Shown: positions 22,023 to 32,955 of the stretch, piece by piece
How positions within the stretch are numbered: position 1 is the first letter of the stretch
Layout of the letters: each line of letters starts with the position of its first letter
From: Mesostigma viride
Taxonomy: Eukaryota; Streptophyta; Mesostigmatophyceae; Mesostigmatales; Mesostigmataceae
Direction: 5' to 3'
Assembly (NCBI GenBank): GCA_009746045.1
Contig: RPFO01000164.1
Span: 1,884,509-1,948,508, forward strand
DNA length: 64,000 bases
Position numbers and translations under genes: made by a program
Notes under the pieces: model-generated
The model's database searches: none
Told to the model about the DNA's origin: nothing
Seen by the model: only the letters and a program-made list of their open reading frames with translations

Positions 22023-22313
22023 TTTCTGAGCTATCTGCTCATTTTATAGTTATGTTGCGGCGGGCTCAAAGGGGGCCGATCTGCCGCCTGTAGCGTAGCT
22101 CTACCGTACGTCACCTACACCATGTTAGGTGCTTGTTGTTACTTAGGACTAGAGAGAGAAAGGGACCGGCGGTGCGCCGGTACTAGTGCCTACTGGCAAC
22201 CGTGCCCGCCCTTGATTGAGGGGGGCGCGGCGCCTTGAGACATGTGCTTTGTTTTCCATTTTCACACCGTACTTAGAGTGGTGTGGTGAACGTAGGGAGG
22301 CCTTTTTGCAGCT
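22023..22313 (+). repeat. Direct repeat R1, copy 1
   Basis: 291 bp from TTTCTGAGCTATCTGC to CCTTTTTGCAGCT, the same length as the copy at 23842-24132 and apparently identical to it. Contains GGGACCGGCGGTGCGCCGGT. No ORF. Confidence 0.85.
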
Positions 22314-22387
22314 TCGCAACTTGATCCCAGCATTTGCTGGCAAGGTCGGCTGGCCGCTATGGCGGCTGCGCTGAATGTAAGACGATG

Positions 22388-23011
22388 CTATCGGCCTCTC
22401 CGGGCGTGGAGAGGCCTGGAATAAAAGTCTTTATGATCGCCACCTACCGTTACAGGCCACGGTAATGGTTGTTGGGTGGGGGGCTCTACGATTTGAGTAA
22501 AAGGGTGTGATTTCCGGCGCTGGGCCCACTGACGATTCCCCTCTACCCCTGGGTGCGGCAAGCAGCTTCCTGACACTGGGGAAGCTGCGTTTTTTAGTCG
22601 GACAACGTCAGGGAAGGAGCCATACAGGCCAGGGCCAGCGGCTACGGTGGAAAGAATCACAGGTGGAGGCGAATCTGCCTTAAACGTGGAAATGGCTAGC
22701 GCGGGGTGCCAGGGTAGCCCATAACTACCAGGAGCCTGACAGCGGACCCGATCTTTCGGCCTGTGGCCAGACGGGAGTTTCGGGGAGGATGCGGGGCTGG
22801 AGCGAATCTTGGTGGGAGGAGCGCGCTCTTCATAATTGCCCAGTTTTTCAGCAAAGGCAGCGGCTGCCGTGGGTCGGGGGGGGTCCTGTCGGCATGGGGA
22901 GGTCGGCAGGCACTCTGTACCCTCTCGGCGCTCCGGCGAGCAGGCCCCTTCTGCCCTTGGCGATAAGGGAGAGGTGGGAAGCTGCGGAAAACCGTGGGTA
23001 TTCATGCGCAC
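22388..23011 (-). CDS. Hypothetical 207-aa ORF
   Basis: An uninterrupted minus-strand frame starting MRMNTHGFPQLPTSPLSP, rich in Pro, Ser and Arg with no recognised domain. High local GC makes a chance ORF likely. It may be part of a decayed element bounded by R1, since R1 lies just beyond its 3' end. I assign no function. Confidence 0.2.
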   Translation of the reverse strand: MRMNTHGFPQLPTSPLSPRAEGACSPERREGTECLPTSPCRQDPPRPTAAAAFAEKLGNYEERAPPTKIRSSPASSPKLPSGHRPKDRVRCQAPGSYGLPWHPALAISTFKADSPPPVILSTVAAGPGLYGSFPDVVRLKNAASPVSGSCLPHPGVEGNRQWAQRRKSHPFTQIVEPPTQQPLPWPVTVGGDHKDFYSRPLHARRGR

Positions 23012-23069
23012 TTACAAAAAATCTGGTTAAGAAACTCTACAGCGCTTGGCAAGCCTGGAAAAAAATTTT

Positions 23070-23174
23070 CCCCTCGCGGGGGGCGCGTGAAAACGTCTAA
23101 GGCTCCGCTACGCCCGCCCAAAGGCGGCGGGCTCCGCTTTGCCTTTGCCGTTTTCACGCGCCTCCCACGAGGGG
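23070..23174. repeat. 105-bp hairpin with 26-bp inverted arms
   Basis: CCCCTCGCGGGGGGCGCG with GTGAAAACG pairs with the right-hand copy over 26 bp with two mismatches; the loop is about 53 bp and GC-rich. It could be a tiny MITE. No target duplication is evident. Confidence 0.5.
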
Positions 23175-23651
23175 GGGTGCGGGTGGAACCCGGCAGTGCG
23201 GTCCGGCTTTGTTTTAAGAAAATGCATTATATACCATAATAAAGCTCCACTCGGCTGCGGCTGCGCCAAGGCTCGTGACACCATGGCGATGGTGAGCCTT
23301 GGCGCTAGGAGGTCCGCAGCCATCATTATCACCACGATGGGGGTAATGGAGCCAGTGGCAGTGGCTCTACCCTCGGGAAATCCCAGCGGCTTTGCCGGTG
23401 GGCTGGTGATGGTGGTTGGGTGAGCTGGAGACGTTCCCAGGTGGCATAAGTCCTAAAGCGGCAGCACTGGGATGCGCCCCTCTAAGGAGGGGAACGCATG
23501 TGGCTCCGCCCTGCGTCCGCCGGGAGACCGTAGCGGCCACACGGGGGCGGGAAGGGGGGCATCATCATGCCAACAAGAGCCCAGCATTCCAAGTGGTTGC
23601 GTTCCTACCACCAGGGCTGGAAACGGCCTGGGTGGCCAGAGATGGTGATGT

Positions 23652-23841
23652 GGGACAAGATTGGACCAAGGGGGCATGTGCTGGGCCCCAGCATGGTGAA
23701 CTGGCCTAACTTGACAATGACTTGTACAATGATTTTGAGGGTGTGGCTAGGCTCAACTGTTAAAGCCTGCACACACTTATTGTAATAAACTTGTTTCTCT
23801 GGTAGGAAGGCACTCCAATGGACCTTAGCTTCAGCACCTAT
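23652..23841 (+). repeat. Direct repeat R2, copy 1
   Basis: 190 bp from GGGACAAGATTGGACC to CTTCAGCACCTAT. It contains TTATTGTAATAAACTTG, which looks like a polyadenylation signal. It directly abuts R1 copy 2. Confidence 0.85.
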
Positions 23842-24132
23842 TTTCTGAGCTATCTGCTCATTTTATAGTTATGTTGCGGCGGGCTCAAAGGGGGCCGATC
23901 TGCCGCCTGTAGCGTAGCTCTACCGTACGTCACCTACACCATGTTAGGTGCTTGTTGTTACTTAGGACTAGAGAGAGAAAGGGACCGGCGGTGCGCCGGT
24001 ACTAGTGCCTACTGGCAACCGTGCCCGCCCTTGATTGAGGGGGGCGCGGCGCCTTGAGACATGTGCTTTGTTTTCCATTTTCACACCGTACTTAGAGTGG
24101 TGTGGTGAACGTAGGGAGGCCTTTTTGCAGCT
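23842..24132 (+). repeat. Direct repeat R1, copy 2
   Basis: Equal in length to 22023-22313 and flanked on both sides by R2. The R2-R1-R2 order resembles a terminal-repeat-in-miniature element, but I found no target duplication. Confidence 0.85.
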
Positions 24133-24160
24133 CCCACCCACCCACCCTCGCTGCTGTTGG

Positions 24161-24349
24161 GGACAAGATTGGACCAAGGGGGCATGTGCTGGGCCCCAGC
24201 ATGGTGAACTGGCCTAACTTGACAATGACTTGTACAATGATTTTGAGGGTGTGGCTAGGCTCAACTGTTAAAGCCTGCACACACTTATTGTAATAAACTT
24301 GTTTCTCTGGTAGGAAGGCACTCCAATGGACCTTAGCTTCAGCACCTAT
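24161..24349 (+). repeat. Direct repeat R2, copy 2
   Basis: Matches 23652-23841 including TTATTGTAATAAACTTG. A 28-bp unique stretch separates it from R1 copy 2. Confidence 0.85.
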
Positions 24350-24397
24350 CCCGGATTTGCCGCGGACACTTCGGCGCGGCGTCGGATTGATGTGGTG

Positions 24398-24915
24398 GCC
24401 TTGTACATGCCCGCCTACTACAGGCACTATACCAGCTGAGGCCTAGCCTTTTTAGTCATGTACATGTGTGCCTATGATGTGCCACACTCCAGACGATGCC
24501 TAGCCTTATTTAGTAATGTTGTTCCATCACCATTCATCTTCATCATCCTGAACGACTCGAAAACGCGGAAAAGATAACGGCAGGCTCGAGCTACCATGGT
24601 CCGGATTCTCCCGATTTCTGGCCTGCGCTGGTTGTCTCTTTGATGTTGTGCCCATGCAGGGAGTCACTCTCTGCTGAGAAGCCATGCCATAGCTCTTGTA
24701 TAGCCATGATGATCTTCCCCCTCACAGGCATGCTCCCCCCTTACCCGGGCATAGCGTGATAGACCATGAGGGTGCGGGTGCCCTGGTGCACCTAGAGCAA
24801 GTGTTGTTTACATTCCCACCCTTGCAGGAAGTAGCTTAGAATGTATTATAGGCCATATGCCCCTTCTCAGGGCTATGTGCTACATATACTCCCAACGGAG
24901 TTATGTTCCTAATTA
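24398..24915 (+). mobile_element. 5'-truncated X 3'UTR with hairpin and tail
   Basis: Begins near GTACATGCCCGCCTACTACA and ends with ATGTGCTACATATA, the hairpin ACTCC-CAAC-GGAGT (24888-24901), ATGTTCC and TAATTAATT. It is interrupted by S copy 2 (24522-24642). Confidence 0.75.
24522..24642 (-). mobile_element. Short interspersed repeat S, copy 2, with TSD
   Basis: Reverse complement of the 11.4- and 43.0-kb copies. It is flanked by ATGTTG at 24516-24521 and 24643-24648, so this copy is a genuine insertion into the X 3'UTR and gives the S element a length of about 121 bp. Confidence 0.65.
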
Positions 24916-25445
24916 ATTTTTTCCGTTGGGAGTATATGTAGCACATAGCCCTGAGAAGGGGCATATGGCCTATAATACATTCTAAGCTACTTCCTGCAAG
25001 GGTGGGAATGTAGACGACACTTGCTCTAGGTGCACTAGGGCACCTGCACCACGTACCCAGAGTCTCGGGCAACTCCCAGCTAAGGGGAGCCTGTCATAGG
25101 TGGGGAAGATCAGCAAAGGCTATATACAAGAGCTAGGGCATGGCTTCTCAGCAGAGAGTGACTCCCTGCATGGGCACTGCATAATTAAATAAAGCTAGGC
25201 ATCATCTGGAGTGTGGCACATCATATAGGCACACATGTACATGAGTAAAAAGGCTAGGCCTAATTAAGCTGGTATAGTGCCTGTAGTAGGCGGGCATGTA
25301 CAAGGCCACTGTCTAACTATTCTACACTACTGCTGCTGTATTCCCCTAGGCTGGGGCGTCTGGAGTCGCTGGGGCCGCGGTGGTCGAGGGGGTCGCGTGC
25401 CAGGGCTTCTGGCGGCCGACGTAGGGCGTCCCCAACATCTACTGC
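24916..25445 (-). mobile_element. 5'-truncated X (ORF1 end plus 3'UTR), inverted
   Basis: Read on the minus strand from 25445: the last codons of ORF1, the stop in CCCAGCCTAGG, GGGGAATACAGCAG, then the complete 3'UTR to the hairpin (24921-24933). It lies tail to tail with the preceding plus-strand copy, making a palindrome-like pair centred at about 24915. It proves that the dispersed 3'UTR-like sequence belongs to X. Confidence 0.7.
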
Positions 25446-26079
25446 TCCAATTTTGGTACTTTTGAAATTCCATGCCTGGAGCGCAAAGTTTGCAATATAT
25501 GTGCCGTTTGTAGCTCTAGCTCTATAATAACCTGACCAACCCCGCATTCCTCAAAGTAGCACTTGTTGCCTATTCTCAAATGTTATGCGAATCACATGAT
25601 TAGGATCTGCTTCACGATTGCTATTGCTCGAGATTCAATTAAGAATGATTGAGATCAATAAATGATGAACCAAATAAACCAAATTAGGCCACTTGACAAG
25701 TTCATGATCCATTTAAATTGTACAATTAAGCGATTAATTAATTCATAAATCATACATTACATGGGATACCCCCGTCGACGAGCTAGTGGTACGTACAATG
25801 AAACATTTGAGTTTGTAACATGTCTCCATGGATATATACATGTATGCTGGACCTCGCGCATCTCAGCCCTCTAAGAAATGTTATTTGAACTCAGGTCTAG
25901 ATCTAAATATATACATGATCTGGATAATATTATACACTTCCTTAAAAGAGCATGAATCGAGCTTTACAATTCAGGACAAGGAACTCGTTTGCAAATCACG
26001 GCTGAAAGGCAAGTGCTCACAACGAAGCACGTGCTCTCAAGGCTGTCCACCTCGTCCAACCAAGCCCGGGCGAGCTGGC
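25446..26079. other. AT-rich intergenic, no gene
   Basis: AT-rich with ATTAATTAATTC and similar runs. Nothing coding is evident before the stop codon of the transposase gene. Confidence 0.4.
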
Positions 26080-29000
26080 CTACTGAACAGGTCTCTTCTT
26101 GGCCAAGTTCGTGAGCCGTTTCTCGACGTCTGTCGGAATGGTCAAGATGGCCTGGCGATTGTTAGCTGGGTTGACAACAATGGTGTGTTCGAACCCCGCG
26201 TCCATGCACAGGTAGCAATTGACCAAGTTTGGCTGTTCAGGTTGGGCATCGGCGTCCATTTTGAACATCGTCGCCATACCCGGAAATCTGTCCCAGTAGC
26301 GCACCCCCACCACCCATTGTCCCTTACGGAACAACTCCCTATCGACCTTGCCGTTTCTGTCGGCCACTCGCCTCACGAAAGTAGCGGCCACCTGATAAGG
26401 CTCCTGCAAGACTTCCGCTAGCCAATATGGATGATCTGGATCGTGGGACTCATCACCAGAGTAGGACTCGACGGCAAAAATGTCTCGCAGCTTCAGTCTC
26501 CTTCCCATCATCGTCCTCTCTGCCTGTAGTCTGTTCAGTCGCGTCCCTGCGTGCCCCCCTTGTCCGTTTGGGTTCCTTTGCACTGGCTCCCCCAGTTTGT
26601 GGAGCTTCATCCGAGCACCTCCCACATTCCAGCCGTCCATGTCGGTCCACTCCTTTCGACAATCCCACCACCTTTCCTCGGCGCACGCACCGCCACAATA
26701 GCAGGAATACTGGCGCAGCATTAAGCGCGTCACATTCGACTTGTCCATGCGCCACCAGTGCGCCTTCTTCACTCCTTTGATTTCGCCGCGCCCTGGGCTG
26801 TAAGGAAGCACCTGCGCGTCGAAGACAAGATTTGCACAAGGGAAAGTTGAAGTTACGAGACCATCGAGCTAGTTGTGTTTTATTAAGCACTCCTGATCGC
26901 CAGGACTCCAAGAACGCCCTAGAAACGACGGCCGGCGTAACTATTCCCTGAACGAGGACTGTACACTTAATTACCTCGGGGAACTCGAAGAAGTTACGCC
27001 TGGTCGTTGTGGTCCCGCCCACCGCCCCCGACGCCAGATTCTCCACCAACTGGGCGGCCGTCTGTTTGTCCTGGTTCTCTTCCCTGATGTGCCACCTCCT
27101 CAACATGCACTTCACAGTCCCACCAGCTCCATCCACCTCCCCCTTTCCGTGCTGCTCCCCAAAGTAATTCCACTCAAATGACTCCAGGTGCGGATCCTCC
27201 GTCAGCAGCCGGGCCATTTCCGCGATCACATTCCTTGACTTGAACTGCATGGAGCAATTGTCCGACCACCCAATGAAGCGCTTCACCTCTACCCCTTCTG
27301 ACCGTAGTGTCGCCAGGATTTTGAGGATAGCAAAACGGAGGGCCCGCCCGTCCCTTTTCATTCCGCCCTGTCCGATGAAGTGAAACTCCCTTCTCACGAC
27401 CTTTCCCGACGCTGGATCCAAGTAGCGCACGATCCAGGGCATAAGGACGAATGTGACTGGATGCCAATACTGTGCTTGGAGATTGTGATAGGTGTAAGAC
27501 TGGTAGTTCTCGGCGTAATCTGTGTGGCATACAAGGTCCCCCACCCGCATCCTTGAGAGACATTCCTTGGAGGCGTCCGCTTGCCACCACGCGTTGAAGC
27601 AATGCTGGATGAAGTCCGGCCACTTGTCCACAATCGCCTCCTTTAGCTCCGTTGGTGTGGACTTGACGTCGACTTGCGTCAATCGCTGCCCACCAGCCTT
27701 TGCGATCTCGTCACAGTCGTCCTGCATATGCGCAATGTGCACATACAGAAAAGACATCAACTTCGACCCACCAATGACCTGTAGGAAGAAAAAAGACAGG
27801 ACCTCAGGAAAAATTGAAAAAGAAACGCCTTGGGGCGCAACCACTCCACTAAAAATTACCTCTGGCCCAAGAACCTCAGGAAACATTGCTTAAGAAACGC
27901 CTTGGGGCGCAACCACTCCACTAAAAATTACCTCTGGCCCAAGAACCTCAGGAAACATTGCAAAAGAAACGCCTTGGGGCGCAACCACTCCACTAAAAAT
28001 TACCTCTGGCCCAAGAACCGCACCCGGCGGCACATCCTGCATCTCGTATCTGGTCCATGAAATCAGGTGGTTGGAAGCCTCCTCCCGTTCGCATAACATG
28101 AAGTTCCGAATTCCACACTTGGGAGCCCGGCAAGTGCCCAACACACAAGCCTTACGCCGGATCGAGCAAACCCCCAACTCCTCGCCCAGGTCATGATCGG
28201 GCACCCCTTCCTCGTCGTCCAGCACCCTCCCATGCATGGGCAGATCCTCAAGTTCGCCCTGAAAAGGCTGAACCTGCGGCCGCGACGACCCCACAGACGA
28301 CCTCGAACCTCCCCCCTCCCTCATCCCCTCCACCTCACAAGTAAACTTGTTCACCCACTCTGTCGTGTGAGTGGCTTTGAAAATGGAACATGTGGGCACG
28401 GAGGACCCCACGTCGAGCTGGCTACCATGATCGCACGCGTGGCATTCAGGTCCGCACTCGCATCTGGCATGAAAAGTTGCACGAAATTTGGCCAACCCCC
28501 CAACCATGGACTGCATGGTAGTGTGGTGCTGGCATGCGCACAAGTTCCGCATTTTCCACCGCCCCTTGACGCATGCGGGCATATGCTTGCAAAAAGAAGT
28601 GTATCCCACATGAACTGTGCTCTTCTGATTCGTGCGAGGCATTGACATCCCCTCCTCCGTCTCCATAATCACCTGATTTCCCCCCCTCACGCCCTCCTCT
28701 CCCTCCACCCCCCCCCCTCCCTAGTGTCCATCCGCCGCGGTGGCTTCAACTCCGGATGGCGGGAAATGAACACTTCGTAAATCTTCGACTTGGAGACAGT
28801 ATAGTAGCGCGCACCCTCCGAAAACGCTAGTGTATGTTTGTAATCCTTTCTTGTCCATTCACAATGAACATCCTTCATGTTCGGAGACGCCCGCGTCAAG
28901 TTATCATCCCTCCAGCACGCTTGTATCAGGGCAATGACTTCCGTCGGAAGCTCGTCTTTCCTCCTCCTCCTCTCTGGCGCACTCATCAAAAGGTCGTCCT

Positions 29001-29502
29001 CCCCTTCTTCCATTCCATCCCTGTGACCCCGAACAGTTGCGACAAAGCGCCTGTCAATCCCGAACGCGCGCTCCACAATCCTGTCCGGGACGCCCTCCAT
29101 TGCCTTCGTAACAAGTCCACACAAGGCCCACCTAAGCCCACGATCCTTCTCAGATGTTCCCAAGTCGCCAAAAGCCTTCTTGATGGTATCCCGAAGAGAT
29201 TCCGCCCAACTTTCAGGAAGCCCGTCGTCACAGTTCTTCCTCTTCTTAATGCCGTTGCTCTCGGCCACCATGGCATTTAGTCTTGAAGCTGCGCAAGACA
29301 GAACCTCCGCGCTCATCTCTGGCGTCCTGTGGTTGTTTGCTTTCACGCGTTCCGCCATGATAGGAAAGATGTCATTGGCAATTTTGTACCCCTTGTTCTC
29401 GATGTACTTGTCGCTCCGGGGACCGCGAAGTGCAGGCTCCCGGTCGTCCTTGGACAAGGGACGCGAACCGTCGGAAACGGCCCCCCGCCCCGATTGCGCC
29501 AT
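26080..29502 (-). CDS. Large DDD/E-type transposase-like protein, three exons
   Basis: Exon 1 runs from 29502 (MAQSGRGAVSDG) to 28004, exon 2 is 27778-26975, exon 3 is 26811-26080; the introns have GT-AG and phase 0. Order of blocks: a helix-turn-helix-like FGIDRRFVATVRGHR, ALIQACWRDDNLTRASPNMKD, TVSKSKIYEVFISRHPELK; a Cys/His cluster (CKHMPAC, CACQHH, CECGPECHAC); CVLGTCRAPKCG; then three acidic motifs HTDYAENYQSY, GWSDNCSMQFKS and NYFGEQHGKGEVDGAGG. Exon 3 has SCYCGGAC, CRKEW and a segment PYWLAEVLQEPYQV with KGQWVVGVRYWDRFP resembling a chromo/BAH-like domain. The HGKG-x-x-D-x-x-GG signature is shared with widespread unnamed transposase-like proteins of invertebrates, fish and algae. The frame shifts at a homopolymer near 28700-28710, either an assembly indel, decay or a missed intron. 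The start codon is not certain. Confidence 0.65.
27785..28020 (-). repeat. Three-copy 72-bp tandem repeat over a splice donor
   Basis: Units recur at a 72-bp step (27820, 27892, 27964). Each carries the exon-1 end CTTGGGCCAGAG and a donor GTAATTTTTAGTGG, so intron 1 has three possible donors. Because 72 is divisible by three, the alternative donors keep phase, but the third copy contains an in-frame TAA. Confidence 0.7.
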
Positions 29503-29639
29503 CAGACTTTGGTCAGACGGCAGCTGATTTTTTTCGCCTCTTAATCCCGCGGCACCGAAAGCCCTGAGGATGAGTAATGATAAATAATCACCATTAAAGA
29601 CACGACGAAAACGATGGGCATCAAACAAGAACGACAAGC

Positions 29640-30215
29640 GTCATTAATAACGCCGGCCGGCGCAACTGGATACATGTAAACCATACAAAAGTGATTTTAT
29701 GAAACACATACAGTTTGTCATTAATAACGACGGCCGGCGTAACTCGGGCGCAATTAAAAACCATTAAGAAGCAACTCAGGATATGCAGGCAGAAATCCTT
29801 CAGGTGTAAAAAAGATGTACAAACACACTTTTGGTAATGGGGCCTGATTGCGCAACTGCAAGATACCATTGGAAACGCCGGCCGGCGCAACTGGATGCAT
29901 GTACATAAACCATACAAAAGTGATTTGCACAAAACCCCTACAATTTGTCATGAGTAACGACGGCCGGCGTAACTCGGTTGCATTTGAAAACCACAAAGAA
30001 GCAACTCAGGTAGTGAAGGCGGAAATCCCAGAGGTGATAAAATGTTCACCAACACAAAATGTTGATAAGCGTGCAAGCTTTTGCAAGTGCGCGCAAGATA
30101 CCATTGGAAACGCCGGCCGGCGCAACTGGAACACCAAAACAAAAAACTTGATTTGCACGAAACCCATTCAGTTCGTCATGGATAACGACGGCCGGCGCAA
30201 CTTCATGGCACTCAC
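29640..30215. repeat. GGCCGGCG-centred subterminal-type repeats
   Basis: About two and a half units of a roughly 230-bp repeat lie upstream of the transposase gene. Each has AACGCCGGCCGGCGCAACTGG and, about 80 bp on, ACGACGGCCGGCGTAACTCGG. Six cores lie here (about 29650, 29728, 29875, 29957, 30109, 30184) and one in intron 2 of the gene (about 26925). CGCCGGCCGGCG is a perfect palindrome, so a dimeric DNA-binding protein such as the transposase could bind it. Confidence 0.6.
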
Positions 30216-30489
30216 CACTTTCACCAAATGCCATGTCGCCATTATATTGAGGAAAGCGAAGTATGCCCACTTAAAGCTGTGGTCTGCAGAACATTGACAC
30301 AAAATATGCATGGTATTTCAAGCAATGAATGCTATGTGTCAGGCATCAATGTCTTTATTGTATCCAAATGTGGTTAGGACGGAGGTTTACATTGGTTGCT
30401 ATTTTAAGACAATGGCGTATAACCAAACATTGCACACACTCAAGAGTGTACTTATGCTGAACTGGAAAGGAACAATAAACCCCAATAAG

Positions 30490-30662
30490 GTAGATATTTT
30501 TCTTTTACATTTTAATTTTTTATATACTAGTTTATATAATATTATATTATATTAATTATATTATGCTATATTATGTTATATGAAATAACATTAAAATTAA
30601 CATAAAATTAAAATTATATATTAATTATAGTATATTATATAATTTATATTATATATTATATT
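30490..30662. repeat. AT-rich low-complexity tract
   Basis: Nearly pure A/T with ATATTATATTATATTA-type units; no gene. Confidence 0.8.
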
Positions 30663-32076
30663 CACGATGCTCTGTGTATTAATGAGATATCAGACACACC
30701 TACATCACATCGCCTTCGCCTTGATGTTTCCGTTGTATGGGTCCGGTCGGGCGTTGGTAGCTGGTCGACAACAATTCTACATTTCCTAAAAAAAAATGCG
30801 ACCGTGCCTACATTCGAAGGCGCGCTGTGGCTGACCTGAACTATCGGTGAACACCTCGGCGTCACTTGACCGGCCTAGGTTGACATTTCGGCAGAGTAAC
30901 GCTGCTTAAAGGATCATTGCGTAGTTCGAGCGATTTGGCTCTTTATATATGTTTTTGGAGACGACGAGCAAGCATCCGATTGGTCAGCCAATTCCTGTCC
31001 AGTCCTCGGACAGTGTCCAATCCGGTGCTTGGGATCCAGAAAACGTGCTCGAGCCTGGCCACTCTGTCGCGGGCGCCGCGCTAGTGGCGTCGCGCCCAAA
31101 CCTGACCAGGCCATAGGAAAGGGCGGGGGCGAATGCAAGAATTATTGTTATATCCTGACCTGTCCTGGGGAAGGTCCGGGGCGAATGCAAGAATTAATAT
31201 ACCTGCGTATGCAACCAACACGGCCGATCCACATACATAATCCGACTGAGCTGGACGGTACGGACCAAATTTCGGTGCAAATTGAGGCCCAAAAGCTATG
31301 TCGGCACGGTGCGCGCACCCCTTGCGGTAGTGGCCATGGCGACTGCCTTTAGACGAAACGTGACAAATCTGGCACGCGGAAAGCAGAAAAAATGCTCGAT
31401 TGTTGGAGAAAATTAGTTACTGATTCTAATTTATGGCGGGATGGTTGCGATCTATAATGTCGCGGGCTTTTTTTCTTTGCCATCGGCAGGGGGGGTCCGG
31501 CCTGAATTTCTGTCGGGATGAATAAAGTATAATGGATGCCTGCCGGGTTGATTGTCGATTGTTGCCAGTTTTGATGGTCGTAAGGAAAGCTAGTTTAATG
31601 ATGTTTCTAAAGCCGTAAAAATTCCCGCTGCTATCTTTACCTTTCCCGTCATTTTGCGGTAAGATAACATTAGCCCTGCGCGATGCGTACTGCCCAACCA
31701 CTCCATGAAAGGGTGGACTTTCTTGTGCGCCTGGGCACGAATAAATGCCCGTTATGGTACGTTCTTGTGTTAAACGTCTTAAGCTAGCGTTTTCCTGCTT
31801 TCTTAGCTCGTTGAGCGTAAGCTTTTTGCCTTCTTTCCGGCCAGATGCAGCCAGAAAGTTGCGGGTCCTGGCGCTGCATCGCTGGATTCCTGGGTGTCTT
31901 TTAGCTAGTTAATCGTCTGTGACGTGGCTGGCTTTCTGCAGCGCGTGGCCCGCAACCTGTCGGGAAGGTGTAATGCTTTTATTTCCATGCTTCTCTGAAA
32001 TTTCTTGTGCTTTATAGACAGTTGTGTTCGAGGAAATTCACGCGGTCTTCCTAAGCAGCGGCATCATTTTCCCCAG
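30663..32076. other. No gene recognised
   Basis: Mixed-composition sequence with short frames only. GGGGCGAATGCAAGAATTA occurs twice about 50 bp apart (about 31125 and 31175). I see nothing else that I can support. Confidence 0.35.
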
Positions 32077-32183
32077 ACACTGACGAGCTGGCACCTGTCT
32101 CCTAAAGAGAGCGGCTCGTGCTTGTTAGAAAGGAGGCAGTGTGCATTTTGCGGGACACAATGCTTTGGTGGCACATGCGTCAG
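32077..32183 (+). CDS. Putative isolated exon with Cys cluster
   Basis: Bounded by TTTTCCCCAG and a GTAGGC donor; open in one frame as TLTSWHLSPKESGSC, then ERRQCAFCGTQCFGGTCVR. The C-x2-C-x3-C-x4-C spacing suggests a small zinc-binding segment, as at the C termini of some transposases. No partner exons were found, so this is weak. Confidence 0.2.
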
Positions 32184-32519
32184 GTAGGCTGTTCCAATGG
32201 TCTCTTCACCTTTCCCACTGAGTAAATGTTAGCATTTGTCATGCTAACCAGAGCAGCTAGCCACAGGTTGGCTGGATAAAAAGTCAGCTTATTTTCTCTT
32301 TATATACTGCGTGTGTGGTCCTCCACGTGTCCGGCTTGTTGGGCATTTTGGAAGAGGGTTTATAATGTGTTGTTGGGTGGAACAACTTGGTTGTTGGCAC
32401 AAAATCACACATTATTAGCCTGAGATAGGCATGACATATGCTGCTCAGGCGTGTCGTCCTACCAGCCTTGTTGTTAAGGGTAGACTCACAAGGCTGGCTG
32501 TGCCGATGGAGGGGTGGGG

Positions 32520-32955
32520 CGTGCTAGCCCCCCCCACACCCACGCATGCATGCTAGCCCACCCCCACACCCACGCATGCATGCTAGCCCACACTCACACC
32601 CACGCATGCATGCTAGCCCACCCCCACACCCACGCATGCATGCTAGCCCCCCCACACACCCACGCATGCATGCCAGCCCCCCCCACACCCACGCATGCAT
32701 GACAGCCCCCCCCACACCCACGCATGCATGCTAGCCCCACACACACACCCACGCATGCATGCCAGCCCCCATACACACCCACGCATGCATGCCAGCCCCC
32801 CCACACTTACGCATGCATGCTAGCCCCCCACACACACCCACGCATGCATGCCAGCCCCCCACACACCCACGCATGCAGGCTAGCCCACCCCCACACCCAC
32901 GCATGCATGCCAGCCCACCCCCACACCCACGCGTGCATGCCAGCCCACCCCTAGC
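32520..32955. repeat. 30-bp minisatellite (about 14 units)
   Basis: Units of ACCCACGCATGCATGC plus TAGCCCNCCCC. Each has the palindrome GCATGC nested in GCATGCATGC. Open frames (HACMLA repeats) are artefacts. Confidence 0.92.

Noticed and set aside
22388..23011. Calling the 207-aa minus-strand ORF a real gene
   Set aside because: GC-rich, Pro/Ser/Arg-biased, no domain and no splice or regulatory context; kept only as a low-confidence entry.
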